Notes: generated by a model not told the origin, from the sequence alone. A DNA stretch of 64,000 nt from Hymenobacter sp. BRD128 (GCF_013256625.1 NZ_CP053908.1:2108001-2172000); one strand, 5' to 3'. Counted from the first letter of the stretch, positions 15,782 through 24,904 are shown. Translations and numbers: made by a program.

Positions 15782-16897
15782 ATGCCCAGCCCCAACCTCC
15801 CTACCTCGCTCCTGCTCAACGGCCGCGAGTTCACCTACGACAGTATTCAGCAGACGCCCAACCCGCACACCAGCCTCAATGGCTACGAGGCCAAGGTGCT
15901 GGAGCTGCTGCGCCAGTGGCTCACGGGTGCCCAGGAGTTTGGGTTGCGCACCTCGGGCAGCACCGGGCAGCCGCAACTTATCACCCTGAAGCGGCGGCAG
16001 CTGGCCGCCTCAGCCGCGCGCACCGGCGACTACTTCGACCTGGGCCCCGGCGACCGGGCGCTGGTGTGCCTGAACTGCGATTTTATCGGCGGCAAGATGA
16101 TGCTGGTGCGCGGCCTGGAGCGCCACATGCGCCTGACCGTGGTAGAGCCCCACGCCGACCCGTTCGACTTCGTGCCGGCCGACGCGGAGTTTGATTTTGC
16201 GGCTTTCGTGCCCCTGCAAATGCGGGCCGTGCTGGCCGCCGGGCGGGCTAGCCGGCTCAATAAAATGCGGGCCATCTTGGTGGGCGGCGCGCCGGTAGAA
16301 CCCAGCTTGCTGCGCGAGATTCAGAAGCTGAAAGTACCGGTTTACCTGACCTACGGCATGACCGAAACGGCCTCGCACATGGCTTTGCGCCGCCTCAACG
16401 GCCCGCCGGCCAGCCCCTACTACCACGTGCTGCCGGGCCTGCACCTGGGCCAGGACGAGCGCGGCTGCCTCACGGTGCGCGGCGACGTGACCGATGATAA
16501 ACTCATCGTCACCAACGACCGCATCGAGCTCATCGACAAGCACACTTTCGACTGGCTGGGCCGGGTCGATTTTGTGATAAACTCGGGCGGCGTGAAGGTG
16601 CAGGCCGAGAAGGTGGAGCTGGTGCTCGACGTGGCCCTGGCCGAGCTGGGGCAGACGCGCCGCACCTTTGTGGCCGGCCGGCCCGACGAGCGTCTCGGCC
16701 AGGCCGTGACGGCCTACGTGGAGGGCGAGCCCCTGGCGAGCCCCCTCGAAAAGCGCCTGCTGGGCCTGCTCACCGCCCGCCTCGGCAAGTACGAGCTGCC
16801 CAAGGCCGTGGTGTACGTGCCCGCTTTCAAGGCCACGGCCTCGGGCAAGCTCGACCGGGCGGCCACGCTGCGCGGGGCGGATGCACCACGCCGCTAA
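15782..16897 (+). CDS. menE: o-Succinylbenzoate-CoA ligase (AMP-binding)
   Basis: 371-residue acyl-adenylate-forming enzyme, compact for the family, which activates o-succinylbenzoate with ATP and CoA. The phosphate-binding loop is LRTSGSTGQPQ, followed by NCDFIGGKMMLVRGLE, the LTYGMTETASHMAL motif, a hinge region (DWLGRVDFVINSGGVKV) and the C-terminal catalytic lysine in ATASGKLDRA. Presence of menF, menD, menB and menI nearby supports MenE rather than a generic acyl-CoA ligase, although it is separated from menB by about 3 kb. Confidence 0.9.
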   Translation: MPSPNLPTSLLLNGREFTYDSIQQTPNPHTSLNGYEAKVLELLRQWLTGAQEFGLRTSGSTGQPQLITLKRRQLAASAARTGDYFDLGPGDRALVCLNCDFIGGKMMLVRGLERHMRLTVVEPHADPFDFVPADAEFDFAAFVPLQMRAVLAAGRASRLNKMRAILVGGAPVEPSLLREIQKLKVPVYLTYGMTETASHMALRRLNGPPASPYYHVLPGLHLGQDERGCLTVRGDVTDDKLIVTNDRIELIDKHTFDWLGRVDFVINSGGVKVQAEKVELVLDVALAELGQTRRTFVAGRPDERLGQAVTAYVEGEPLASPLEKRLLGLLTARLGKYELPKAVVYVPAFKATASGKLDRAATLRGADAPRR

Positions 16898-17044
16898 CGC
16901 TACTCTTTGGGCCTGAAGGTATTAACGACAGTTTTTACTGGTTGCGCTAACTGGCAGCCGTGGGCACGCGGCCGCAGGAAGCCGCCCGCTCAACGCTAAC
17001 CGCACGGTGGGCTTTATGCACTCAATTCGCAAGTAATCAATAGC

Positions 17045-17818
17045 TTAATTACCATATGAGCGCTGCCGCAGGCGGCTGTCCACCCCGTGAATACGCAGGT
17101 CTTTCTGCGAAAACAGCGGCTCGTGGTTACGCCTGATGCGCAGCAGGGGCGCAATCAGAATTTTGGCCCGCAGGTAAAAAATGGGGCCGCTGATTTCGCG
17201 GCGCACCACGGGGTCAACAAACAGGGGCTGCCGCCAGCCCGCGCCCGCGCCCAGACTGGCCCAGGCAAACAGGCGCATCTCGGCCGCTACCGAGGGCTCG
17301 ACGAGGGCAATAAAGTCGCGCGGCGTGCGCGAGCGCGTGCCCGGCACGTTGTCGTCATTGTACTCGACGCGCACCGCGCCCATGCCGGTTTGCAGGTTGG
17401 CATCGAGTTCCCAGCGCGGGTTTTCGAGCACCACGTATTCGCTGTAGAGCGCCACGTTGTAGAAGCGCAGGGTCGCATCGGGCTCGTCGGCGGCATTGTC
17501 GGGCGGCGCGAGGCGGGTGGGAATGCGGCTGCTGAGGAAGTAAAACGCCGCGCCGGTACGCACCCGCCCGCGCCACTCCAGGCCCAGCTTCAGGCCGTTG
17601 ATAATGGAGAAGTGGCTGTTGATAATGGAGTAGCGCGAGTCGATTTGGAGCACCAGCCGGCGCTTAGCAAACACCGGCGAGGGCCTGGACGAGTCGGGTG
17701 GGGCAATGGGCGCCGCGCGGGCGCCGCTGGCCAGGCTCACCGCTAGCAGTAACGCCCACAACCCGCTGCCGCCAGCCTTCCCAACCCGCCAAACTACTTG
17801 ATTAGCAAACACAAACAC
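17045..17818 (-). CDS. Secreted protein, possible small outer-membrane barrel
   Basis: 257 residues opening with a long signal-peptide-like segment (GLWALLLAVSLASGARA), followed by alternating hydrophobic strands (LVLQIDSRYSII, GLKLGLEWRGRVRTGAAFYFLSSRI, FYNVALYSEYVVLENPRWELDANLQTGMG) typical of barrel proteins. The C-terminus (SRLRQRSYGN) is basic, not the aromatic end of most barrels. The start is a GTG at 17818; a second in-frame GTG lies 6 nt further in. I do not recognise a named family. It is the last gene in its run on this strand. Confidence 0.6.
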   Translation of the reverse strand: MFVFANQVVWRVGKAGGSGLWALLLAVSLASGARAAPIAPPDSSRPSPVFAKRRLVLQIDSRYSIINSHFSIINGLKLGLEWRGRVRTGAAFYFLSSRIPTRLAPPDNAADEPDATLRFYNVALYSEYVVLENPRWELDANLQTGMGAVRVEYNDDNVPGTRSRTPRDFIALVEPSVAAEMRLFAWASLGAGAGWRQPLFVDPVVRREISGPIFYLRAKILIAPLLRIRRNHEPLFSQKDLRIHGVDSRLRQRSYGN

Positions 17819-17917
17819 CTATAGTAATACCTGTAGCAGGGTACGCGCCGCGCACCCGTTCCGTTATAATGAAGCTAGTATGTAGAAAACCCAGAGGCAC
17901 TTAACCGGCACTCCGGC

Positions 17918-19453
17918 CTAAGGTTTCAATGCCTGCTCCAGGGCGTTGTCGATGGCGGGGCTGGTAGAAGGCCGGGGCGGATTGTTGGCCCGGATGCGGC
18001 CATCGCGCCCAATGAGCCAATAGCTGGGAATGGCCTGCACGTTAAAGGCTTTGGGAGCCGCGCCATTAAACGCGCCACCGTCGTGCAGCTGCACGGCGTT
18101 GGGGCTAGCCACCTGCTTGGTAGCCAAGTAGTTTTGCCAGTCGGCAGCCTGGCCATCGAGCGATACGTAGAGAAAAACCACGTCGCGGCCGGCAAATTTC
18201 TTGCGTAATTCGAGGCTGGCTGGCATCTCAGCCAGGCAGGGCGCGCACCAGGTAGCCCAAAAATCGAGGTACACCACCTTGCCCCGCAGGCTGCTGAGCG
18301 ACACTTTTTTGCCGCTGGCGTCGGCCAGGGTAAAATCGGGCGCGGGCTGGCCAGTGGCCAGGGCCAGGTGGGCCCGCACGGCCTGGCGCACGGCGCGGGC
18401 AATGGTCGAGTCGTGGTTGTGGGCCCGGAAATCGGGCAGCAGCGGGCGGATGTCGGTGTGCGCGCTCTCGACCCTGCCCAGTAGGTACTGGCCCACGGCC
18501 ACGTCGCGCACGCGGCCATCGCCGAGCACATCGGTTGCCTTCTGGTAGAGGCGGCGGCCCGCATCGCGGCCGGTGGGCAGGTTGCCGTCCTCATCATTGA
18601 GTTGGGTGAAGCCGTAGGTCATCAGTAAGCTCTGAAAAGCACTCTGGGCCAGAGCCGAATCCTGGCGTTCGAGCTGCATTTCGCGCAGAAAATCGTAGTA
18701 GCCCACCGGCAGCGTGGCGTAGCCACCCTGCCGCCGCTCGGCCGACTGCCGCGAGGTGTAGCTGAGCAGCGAGCTGGCCCACTCAGCGTCGATGGCCTGG
18801 CGCTGCTGATGCACGAAGGCGGCGGGCAGCGGCTTGGCCGCCGCGTAGGCCGTGAGGGCGGCCAGCCGCTGCTGGCGGTAGCCATCGGCCACGCGGCGCA
18901 GCTCGGCGGCACTGAGGCGGCCGGCGCGGGCATCAGGGGTGCGGCCGGCTTCGTCGTCTTGGCTGGTAGCCAGCGCACTCTGGGTCAAGTAGTTGTTGGC
19001 ATTGGCGCCGCGCCCGGCAAAGGCCAGGGTGCGCTCGAAGCGGCTGGGTTCGAAGGTGAGGCGCAGGGCATCGCCGGGCGTGAGGTAGAGCGTGGCGTAG
19101 GTGTTATCATACCCTAGCCGGGCCTCGGTGGGTGCGGCCAGGCCGGCCAGCACCAGCCGAAAATCACCGGCCGGGCTCAGCTTCGCTTCTACCGTTTGGG
19201 TGAGGTGGCCGCGCCAGTCGGGGCCGTAGCTAAGGCTGATGGTGCGGGTAGTAGGCTGGTCGACGTGGCCGCTCACGGTGGTGCCGCCCGCCACCGGCGC
19301 GGGCGCCGCCTCCCGAAATGCCGGGGCTTTAAATGGCAGCGGGGCCGGGCGCTGGGCCCACCCAGCCAGCGGCAGCCCGGCTAGCAGCAGCAACGGCAAC
19401 TGTCGATAAATAAAGGCGTGCCCAAAGGTCCGAATACGTAGCATAGCACCCAT
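17918..19453 (-). CDS. TlpA/AhpC-TSA thioredoxin-fold protein (copy 1)
   Basis: About 511 residues. Signal peptide (ending PLAGWAQ), an N-terminal beta-rich domain of the kind found in Bacteroidota TlpA proteins (LYLTPGDALRLTFE), a helical middle region, and a C-terminal thioredoxin fold with WCAPC in VVYLDFWATWCAPC. Expected to act as an extracytoplasmic thiol-disulfide oxidoreductase. An upstream in-frame start at 19633 would overlap the next gene and add non-homologous residues, so 19453 (or 19444) is preferred; an exact -7 box lies 39 nt upstream. It is a paralogue of the gene at 19515. Confidence 0.88.
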   Translation of the reverse strand: MGAMLRIRTFGHAFIYRQLPLLLLAGLPLAGWAQRPAPLPFKAPAFREAAPAPVAGGTTVSGHVDQPTTRTISLSYGPDWRGHLTQTVEAKLSPAGDFRLVLAGLAAPTEARLGYDNTYATLYLTPGDALRLTFEPSRFERTLAFAGRGANANNYLTQSALATSQDDEAGRTPDARAGRLSAAELRRVADGYRQQRLAALTAYAAAKPLPAAFVHQQRQAIDAEWASSLLSYTSRQSAERRQGGYATLPVGYYDFLREMQLERQDSALAQSAFQSLLMTYGFTQLNDEDGNLPTGRDAGRRLYQKATDVLGDGRVRDVAVGQYLLGRVESAHTDIRPLLPDFRAHNHDSTIARAVRQAVRAHLALATGQPAPDFTLADASGKKVSLSSLRGKVVYLDFWATWCAPCLAEMPASLELRKKFAGRDVVFLYVSLDGQAADWQNYLATKQVASPNAVQLHDGGAFNGAAPKAFNVQAIPSYWLIGRDGRIRANNPPRPSTSPAIDNALEQALKP

Positions 19454-19491
19454 AACGAAACGGGCAATAGCCCTAGCTATACAAAGATAGC

Positions 19492-19499
19492 CGGGGCTA
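19492..19499 (-). promoter_or_regulatory. -7 promoter box (TATCTTTG) of TlpA copy 1
   Basis: An exact TAnnTTTG match on the minus strand in the 61-nt gap between the two tlpA-like genes. It suggests that the downstream copy has its own promoter. Confidence 0.45.
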
Positions 19500-19514
19500 G
19501 GCCCCTGGTACTGG

Positions 19515-20963
19515 CTAGTTTTTGAGCGCGGCCTCGATGGCGGCCACGGTTTTGGGGCCGTCGGAAGGACGCGGGGCGTGCGTATCAACGATGCGGCCAT
19601 CGCGGCCGATAAGCCAGTAAGTCGGGTAGACATTTACTTGGTAATCAGTAGCTACCTGCCGCGATTCGCGTGGCTCGCGCAGGTGCACGCTGTTGGCGCT
19701 GGTAAATTGCTTGTCAAGCAGCGTTTGCTTCCAGCGGTCCTCGGGGTCGCCCATCGACACGTAGAGAAACACCACTTCGCGGCCCTCAAACTGCTTTTTC
19801 AGCGCGGGGGCCGACTCAGTCATTTCCTGCATGCAGGGGCCGCACCAGGTACCCCAGAAGTCGAGGTACACCACTTTGCCCTTAAAATCGCTGAGCGATA
19901 CGGCTTTGCCCGTGGTATCGCGCAGCGTGAAGGCGGGGGCAAGTTTGCCAGGACTCAGGTTTTGCTTTTTGGCCATGCTCAGGCGCAGGTCGCGGGCCAG
20001 GGTCGAGTCGGCATTGTGCTGCTTAAATGTGCGGTAGAATACCTGGGCACCAGCTACGTCGGCGTCTATCTTCCAGCCCATTAGCATTTGCATGGCCATG
20101 TTGAGAATTTTGCCCTCGCCCAGCTCCTGGGTGGCCAGCTTGTAGAGGCGCGGGCCTTCGGCGGGGTCGGTGCTGAGCTTGCCGCTGGGCACCAGGCGGT
20201 CTTGGTAGGCGTAGAGAAACTGCGCCACAGCCGTGTTTTCATCGAGGCCGCGCATGTGCTGGCCCAGCTCGCGCAGCGGCAGCTGCGGCACAAAGCTGAA
20301 ATACGCCGGGTTCACGGGCTGATTGGGCCCCGACTCCGCCGTATTCTGGGCCCGGCTGAACCCCAGGTAGTCGAGCAGCTGCGTGCCCCAGGCCAGGTCG
20401 ATGCCAAACTCGGCATCGCGGCGGAAGGCGGCCGGCAGCGGGTGCGCCTTGGCATATTCGGCCAGGAAGGCCCGCCGGCGCTGCCGAAACGCGTCGGCAT
20501 TGCGGCGCATTTCGGCGGGCGTCATGCGGGGATTTTGCTTCAGCCGGTCCAGCGGCCGCAGGTCGTCGCCGGGCGGGCTGTACTCAAATTTCCTCTGCGA
20601 CTGCGCCAGGTAGTTGTTCACGTCGGAGCCTTGCCCACTATACACCAGGCTCTTATCGAAGTCTTTGAAATCGAGCGTCATCCGCAGCTGGTCGCCGGGC
20701 ATGAGGTAGAGGCGCGTGCTTTGGCCGGCGTAGGTAAAATGCACCGGCGTAGTGCCTGGCAGGTCCTTAAACTCAAACTGGAAGTCGCCGCCAGGGCCGA
20801 GCGGGGCTTTCACGCGCCGCTCGCCCACAAACAGGCGCACCGTGTCGCCAGCCGGCGCGTGCTCAAGGTGCCCGCCGAAGCGGGTGACGGGCGGGGCGGG
20901 CGCCGGCGCCGCCAGCAGGTGGAGCGTGGTGCTCAGCGCGAGGGCAGGCAGGAGGGGCAGCAT
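19515..20963 (-). CDS. TlpA/AhpC-TSA thioredoxin-fold protein (copy 2)
   Basis: About 482 residues from the ATG at 20963 (MLPLLPALALSTTLHLLAAP, a signal peptide); an ORF start at 21023 would put 20 polar residues before the signal. Same architecture as its downstream neighbour: beta-rich N-domain with LYLMPGDQLRMTLD, VNNYLAQSQ, a helical middle, and a thioredoxin fold with WCGPC in VVYLDFWGTWCGPCMQEM and a cis-Pro segment VYPTYWLIGRDGRI. Predicted periplasmic or membrane-associated redox protein. The two copies share motifs along their whole length, indicating tandem duplication. Confidence 0.88.
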   Translation of the reverse strand: MLPLLPALALSTTLHLLAAPAPAPPVTRFGGHLEHAPAGDTVRLFVGERRVKAPLGPGGDFQFEFKDLPGTTPVHFTYAGQSTRLYLMPGDQLRMTLDFKDFDKSLVYSGQGSDVNNYLAQSQRKFEYSPPGDDLRPLDRLKQNPRMTPAEMRRNADAFRQRRRAFLAEYAKAHPLPAAFRRDAEFGIDLAWGTQLLDYLGFSRAQNTAESGPNQPVNPAYFSFVPQLPLRELGQHMRGLDENTAVAQFLYAYQDRLVPSGKLSTDPAEGPRLYKLATQELGEGKILNMAMQMLMGWKIDADVAGAQVFYRTFKQHNADSTLARDLRLSMAKKQNLSPGKLAPAFTLRDTTGKAVSLSDFKGKVVYLDFWGTWCGPCMQEMTESAPALKKQFEGREVVFLYVSMGDPEDRWKQTLLDKQFTSANSVHLREPRESRQVATDYQVNVYPTYWLIGRDGRIVDTHAPRPSDGPKTVAAIEAALKN

Positions 20964-21112
20964 AGGCGATAACGGCTTGGGGTGGAAACAGGTACGGCAA
21001 TATAAGAGCCTGCGCATTAGCAAGTGGCTGCTTCACCCCGGCCCTTGGCGGCTTGGCCGGCCGGCTAGGGTGCCTCACCCGGTTTGGGCTGGCAGTGGGC
21101 GCGGCAAGCACG

Positions 21113-21120
21113 TAGTTTTG
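21113..21120 (+). promoter_or_regulatory. -7 promoter box (TAGTTTTG) upstream of the ABA4-like gene
   Basis: An exact TAnnTTTG match 28 nt before the ATG at 21149, at the head of the ABA4-like/LytS/LytTR run. A TTTG at 21083-21086 is farther upstream than the consensus spacing. Confidence 0.4.
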
Positions 21121-21148
21121 ATGCAGTTAGCACTTCTCTTTTAGTTCA

Positions 21149-21628
21149 ATGCTCACCCCCGATTTCCTGTTTTCCGTGGCCAACCCGCTCGCGCTGCTGG
21201 GCTGGGCGCTGCTGGTGCTGGCTCCGCGCTGGCGCTTTACCAAAATACTGGTAGTCAGCGGGGTGTGGCCTTTGGGGCTGGCCCTAGCCTACGCGGTGCT
21301 TATTGCCACGCACTACCTGGGGCCGCACGGCAGCGAAGGCGGCTTTGGGTCGCTGGCGCAGGTAGCGGCGCTGTTTCAAGACCCCTGGGCGCTGCTGGCG
21401 GGCTGGGTACATTACCTGTGCTTCGACCTCTTTACCGGGGCCTGGGAAGTGCGCGATGCCCAGCGGCGCGGCGTGCCGCACTGGGCGCTGGTGCCGGCGC
21501 TGGGGCTCACATTTTTGTTTGGGCCGGTGGGGCTGCTGGTGTATTTCGGCGCGCGCCGCCTGTTCGGACAAGATGCTTTTTCTCAATCTCTTACCAATCA
21601 AACCCATGAAAACGCTCTCACTCGCTAA
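21149..21628 (+). CDS. ABA4-like family (DUF4281) membrane protein
   Basis: 159 residues with four predicted membrane helices. The sequence has ABA4-like hallmarks: FLFSVANPLALLGWALL at the start, GWVHYLCFDLFTGAWEVRDAQRRGVPHW in the middle and TFLFGPVGLLVYFGAR near the end. The plant homologue is needed for neoxanthin formation, so a link with carotenoid chemistry is conceivable in a pigmented bacterium, but no carotenoid gene is next to it. Its end overlaps the following gene by 23 nt, so the two are translationally linked. Confidence 0.82.
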   Translation: MLTPDFLFSVANPLALLGWALLVLAPRWRFTKILVVSGVWPLGLALAYAVLIATHYLGPHGSEGGFGSLAQVAALFQDPWALLAGWVHYLCFDLFTGAWEVRDAQRRGVPHWALVPALGLTFLFGPVGLLVYFGARRLFGQDAFSQSLTNQTHENALTR

Positions 21629-22460
21629 TTTCGGCTCGGCCGCCCCTAGCCCGGCCACCGCGCCCAGCCTAACCCAGCGCCTGGCCGACGCCCTGCGCAC
21701 GCTGCACCGCGTGAACCCCGCCCTGAGCTACACGGGCTGGCTCAATGTAGGCCTGGCCGGGCTGGCGCTAGCCTTGCTGCCCCTCGACCACCGCCACGTC
21801 ACCGGGGTGCTGGTGTGGATAAAGCCGCTGAAGTTTTCGCTTTCCATCGTGGCCTATGCCTGGACGCTGGGCTGGCTGCTGGCCGACCTGCCCGCCCCGG
21901 CGCAGCGGGCGGTGCGCCGCCTCAGCGCCGGCGTGGCCCTGAGCATGGTGGTGGAGCAGGCCGTTATTTTCATCCAGGCCGGGCGCGGCACTACCTCGCA
22001 CTACAACGTCAGCAGCCCGCTCAATGGGGTGTTGTTTGGGCTGATGGGCGTTTTCATTGCCGTTAATACGGTGATGACCATCTGGGCCGGGTACCTGGCC
22101 TGGCGCTACCGGCCGCACGGCCCGGCCGGCTACGTGTGGGGCCTGCGGCTCGGGCTGCTAGTGTTCCTTATCGGCTCGGTGCTGGGCGGGTTTATGATTC
22201 ACAATCAGCAGCATACGGTGGGCGCGCCCGACGGCGGCCCCGGCCTGCCGGGCCTGGGCTGGAGCACCGTGGCCGGCGACCTGCGCATTGCGCACTTCCT
22301 GGGTATGCACGCCTTGCAGGCGCTGCCGCTGCTGGGCTGGGCGCTCAGCCGCCGGGTGCCGCGCCGGGCGGCCGTGCTTACGTGGGTGGGCACGGGCTTG
22401 TATGCGGCGGCGGTGGCGGGGCTGCTGCTGGGCGCGCTGGCCGGGCGGCCGCTGCTGTAG
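21606..22460 (+). CDS. Multi-pass membrane protein of unknown function
   Basis: 284 residues with about seven hydrophobic helices (from LNVGLAGLALALLPL to AAAVAGLLLGALAG). Conserved-looking polar points include WIKPLKFSLS, NVSSPLNG, GGFMIHNQQHTVG and RIAHFLGMHALQALPL, where the histidines at helix ends could bind a cofactor or metal; that is inference. The start at 21606 overlaps the ABA4-like gene; a longer frame from 21456 would run inside that gene. Not assigned to a named family. It lies upstream of a LytS/LytTR pair in a tight operon. Confidence 0.75.
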   Translation: MKTLSLANFGSAAPSPATAPSLTQRLADALRTLHRVNPALSYTGWLNVGLAGLALALLPLDHRHVTGVLVWIKPLKFSLSIVAYAWTLGWLLADLPAPAQRAVRRLSAGVALSMVVEQAVIFIQAGRGTTSHYNVSSPLNGVLFGLMGVFIAVNTVMTIWAGYLAWRYRPHGPAGYVWGLRLGLLVFLIGSVLGGFMIHNQQHTVGAPDGGPGLPGLGWSTVAGDLRIAHFLGMHALQALPLLGWALSRRVPRRAAVLTWVGTGLYAAAVAGLLLGALAGRPLL

Positions 22461-22496
22461 CCGCCGGCTAGCCCCTTAGTACCGACCTTCGCCTGC

Positions 22497-23504
22497 ATGA
22501 ACGACCGGCGCTTTCTGCTCTTTGGTATCCCTTTGCTGGCCGCACTTGAACTGGTGCCCCGCGGCGGCTACAGCCAGCCGCTGGGGTGGCACTGGCTGGT
22601 CGACTACGGCGTGGCCTTGGTGTTTACCGTCACGCTTTGGCTCGGCAACCGCGCACTGTGGCGGCGGTTGCTGCGCCGCTGGCCGCTGCCCGCCGCTACG
22701 GCACGGCGCCTGTGGTGCCTGGCCGCCGCCGGCGTGGCCTACACCGTGGCGGCCTCGCTGGCGCTGGCCGTGCTGCTGGCCGCGCTGCAAGGCTACCACC
22801 TGCGCCCGGCCGCCGAGCTGCGCGAAATCAGCCTGAACCTGGTATCGACGTTTATTGTGCTGCTGCTCTACGAAAGCCGGCACCTGTTTGAGCAGTGGGA
22901 AGCCAACCTGCGCCGCGCCGACCAGCTGGCGCAGGCCGGCACCCAGGCCCAGCTCGATGCCCTGGCCCAGCAGCTCGACCCGCATTTTCTCTTCAACTCC
23001 CTCAACACCCTGGCCGCCCTCATCGAGCCCGGCAATGAGCCCGCCCAGCACTACGTGGAGGGGCTAGCCGACGTGTACCGCTACGTGCTGCTGAGCCGCG
23101 AGCGCCCCACCGTGCCGCTGGCCGAGGAGCTGGCTTTTGTGCAAACCTACGTGGCGCTGCAAAAAGTACGCTTTCGCGACAACGTGCAGGTGCACTATGA
23201 GGTGGCCGAGGCCGCGCTGGCCCGGCGCGTGGCCCCGCTCAGCGTGCAGGTGCTGGTCGAGAATGCGCTCAAGCACAACGAGGCCTCGCGGGCCCGCCCA
23301 CTGCACCTGCGCCTGGTGGCCGATGCCGCCGGCCTGCGCGTCGAAAACACCTGGCAGCCCCGCGCCGCCGGGCTAGCCCCCGGCACCGGCACGGGGCTAG
23401 CCAACGTGCGCCAGCGCTATGCCCTGCTCGGGGCTAGCCAGCCCGTGCGGGTGCAGCAGGCGGGCGGCATCTTTGCCGTAACCTTGCCGCTGCTGCCTGC
23501 CTAG
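22497..23504 (+). CDS. LytS/YehU-type sensor histidine kinase (copy 1)
   Basis: 335 residues. Four membrane helices occupy about residues 7-25, 37-52, 72-97 and 113-127 with almost no extracytoplasmic domain. The His_kinase domain has the phospho-accepting His163 in LDPHFLFNSLN, and the ATP-binding domain has the N-box VENALKHNE (254-262) and a TGTGLANVRQRY glycine motif. Such kinases sense membrane or cell-envelope signals and phosphorylate LytTR regulators. It is followed 6 nt later by its regulator and preceded by two small membrane-protein genes that may be part of the sensing unit. Confidence 0.93.
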   Translation: MNDRRFLLFGIPLLAALELVPRGGYSQPLGWHWLVDYGVALVFTVTLWLGNRALWRRLLRRWPLPAATARRLWCLAAAGVAYTVAASLALAVLLAALQGYHLRPAAELREISLNLVSTFIVLLLYESRHLFEQWEANLRRADQLAQAGTQAQLDALAQQLDPHFLFNSLNTLAALIEPGNEPAQHYVEGLADVYRYVLLSRERPTVPLAEELAFVQTYVALQKVRFRDNVQVHYEVAEAALARRVAPLSVQVLVENALKHNEASRARPLHLRLVADAAGLRVENTWQPRAAGLAPGTGTGLANVRQRYALLGASQPVRVQQAGGIFAVTLPLLPA

Positions 23505-23510
23505 CCTGCC

Positions 23511-24338
23511 ATGTCCCCGCTCCGCATTCTCATTCTCGAAGATGAATACCCCGCCGCCGAGCGCCTGCGCCGCCTGCTAACCCAGGCCGCGCCCGAGGCC
23601 GAGGTACTGGCCGTGCTCGACACCGTGGCGGGGGCCGTGGCCTGGCTAGCCACCCAGCCCGCGCCCGACCTTATTCTCAGCGATATCCAGTTGGCCGACG
23701 GGCTCAGCCTCGACGTGTTTGCCCAAACGGTGGTGCGCAGCCCGGTCATCTTCACCACCGCCTACGACCAGTACGCGCTGCAAGCCTTCCGGGCCAATGG
23801 CATCGACTACCTGCTCAAGCCGCTCAAGCTGCAGGAGCTGCAAGCGGCCCTGGCCAAGTTTTTTGGGCTAAAAGCGACCAGCAGCGAGGTGGAAACTAAG
23901 CCTCCCGCTGCGCTGGCATCAGTCTTCGACTCCCAGCTTTCGGCTGTGAACTTCCCGCTTGAGCGCCTGCTCGATGCGCTGCCCCAGCCGCGGCGGCCCT
24001 ACAAAACGCGGTTTCTGGTGCGGCAGGGCGAGAGCCTGCTGCCGCTGCCCACCACCGAGGTGGCCTGGTGCTGGAGCCGCCACGAAACCGTGACGCTGGC
24101 CACCCACGACGGCCGCCGCTTCGTGGTCGACTACACCCTGGAGCAGCTCGAAGGCCTGCTCGACCCTAGCCAGTTTTTTCGGCTCAACCGCCAGCTTATT
24201 GCCCAGCTGCCGGCCGTGCGCCGACTGGTGCCGCACTTCGGCGGCAAGCTGCTGGTAGAGCTGGCCCCCGCCCCGAGCGATGAGATAGTGGTGAGCAAAG
24301 AAAAAGCCAGCGCCGTAAAGAGCTGGCTCGAAGGCTAG
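23511..24338 (+). CDS. LytTR response regulator (copy 1)
   Basis: 275 residues. Receiver domain with acidic pocket ILEDEYP, phospho-acceptor Asp58 (LILSDIQLADG), FTTAYDQYA and a conserved Lys in DYLLKPLK; then a linker and a C-terminal LytTR DNA-binding domain (about 165-265) with TRFLVRQGESLLPL, the FVVDYTLEQLEGLL and FFRLNRQLIAQL segments. Partner of the kinase 6 nt upstream. Its TAG stop overlaps the TAG stop of the convergent gene on the minus strand in a shared CTAG. Confidence 0.93.
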   Translation: MSPLRILILEDEYPAAERLRRLLTQAAPEAEVLAVLDTVAGAVAWLATQPAPDLILSDIQLADGLSLDVFAQTVVRSPVIFTTAYDQYALQAFRANGIDYLLKPLKLQELQAALAKFFGLKATSSEVETKPPAALASVFDSQLSAVNFPLERLLDALPQPRRPYKTRFLVRQGESLLPLPTTEVAWCWSRHETVTLATHDGRRFVVDYTLEQLEGLLDPSQFFRLNRQLIAQLPAVRRLVPHFGGKLLVELAPAPSDEIVVSKEKASAVKSWLEG

Positions 24339-24769
24339 TAAAGCCCCTGCTGGTAGTGCAGCCAGTCCAGGGCCGCCTCTTCGCTGGCAAAGAAATAAGG
24401 GTACACGTCGTGCCGGGCGCAGGCGCGCTGTATGGCCTGCGAGCGGGCACTTTCGGCCGCAGTCTGGTGGCGGGCACTGAGCAGGCAGGCAATAAATACC
24501 GGCTGGCCCAGCGCCGCCCGCACCGGCGCCGCAAACTCGGCGCTAAACCAAGCTCCAAAACTGGGCATGTGCCAATTGCGCTGGCGCATATCGAGCAGCC
24601 AGTAGCGGCAACCGGCGTGCGCCTGAGCCTGGGCCAGCAGCTCGGCGTAGTGGCCGCGCAGGTCAGCATCGAGCACCGGGGTTGGCCAGCGGCCCCGCAG
24701 CAGCTGCGTCGCCGCGTCGTAGTGCAGGTAAAAGGTAGCCGGCTCGGTAAGCGTAAGGGTTGCTGGCAT
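24335..24769 (-). CDS. STAS/SpoIIAA-like small protein
   Basis: 144 residues from the ATG at 24769 (MPATLTLTEPATFYLHYD); a longer frame to 24826 adds an unlikely N-terminus. Alternating strands and helices (TFYLHYDAATQLLRGRW, YWLLDMRQRNW, VFIACLLS, EAALDWLHYQQ) resemble the SpoIIAA-like fold seen in many small Bacteroidota proteins. There are no catalytic residues that I recognise. It overlaps by 4 nt the stop of the convergent response regulator and sits between two LytS/LytTR systems. Family assignment is tentative. Confidence 0.55.
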   Translation of the reverse strand: MPATLTLTEPATFYLHYDAATQLLRGRWPTPVLDADLRGHYAELLAQAQAHAGCRYWLLDMRQRNWHMPSFGAWFSAEFAAPVRAALGQPVFIACLLSARHQTAAESARSQAIQRACARHDVYPYFFASEEAALDWLHYQQGLY

Positions 24770-24904
24770 AGCCAAGGGAAAGAATACTGGACAACAGACA
24801 CGGGCCGGCATCCAAAAAATTCCCAATAATTTTCTATTTCAATTTTTCTTAAAAAGCTGTTTGAGTTGGCTCCGGGCGCGGGTGCGGCCACCCCAAGTAA
24901 TTTA

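Noticed and set aside
21456..21605. Upstream extension of the seven-helix membrane protein
   Set aside because: It lies in another frame inside the ABA4-like gene; the ATG at 21606 precedes the first natural segment.
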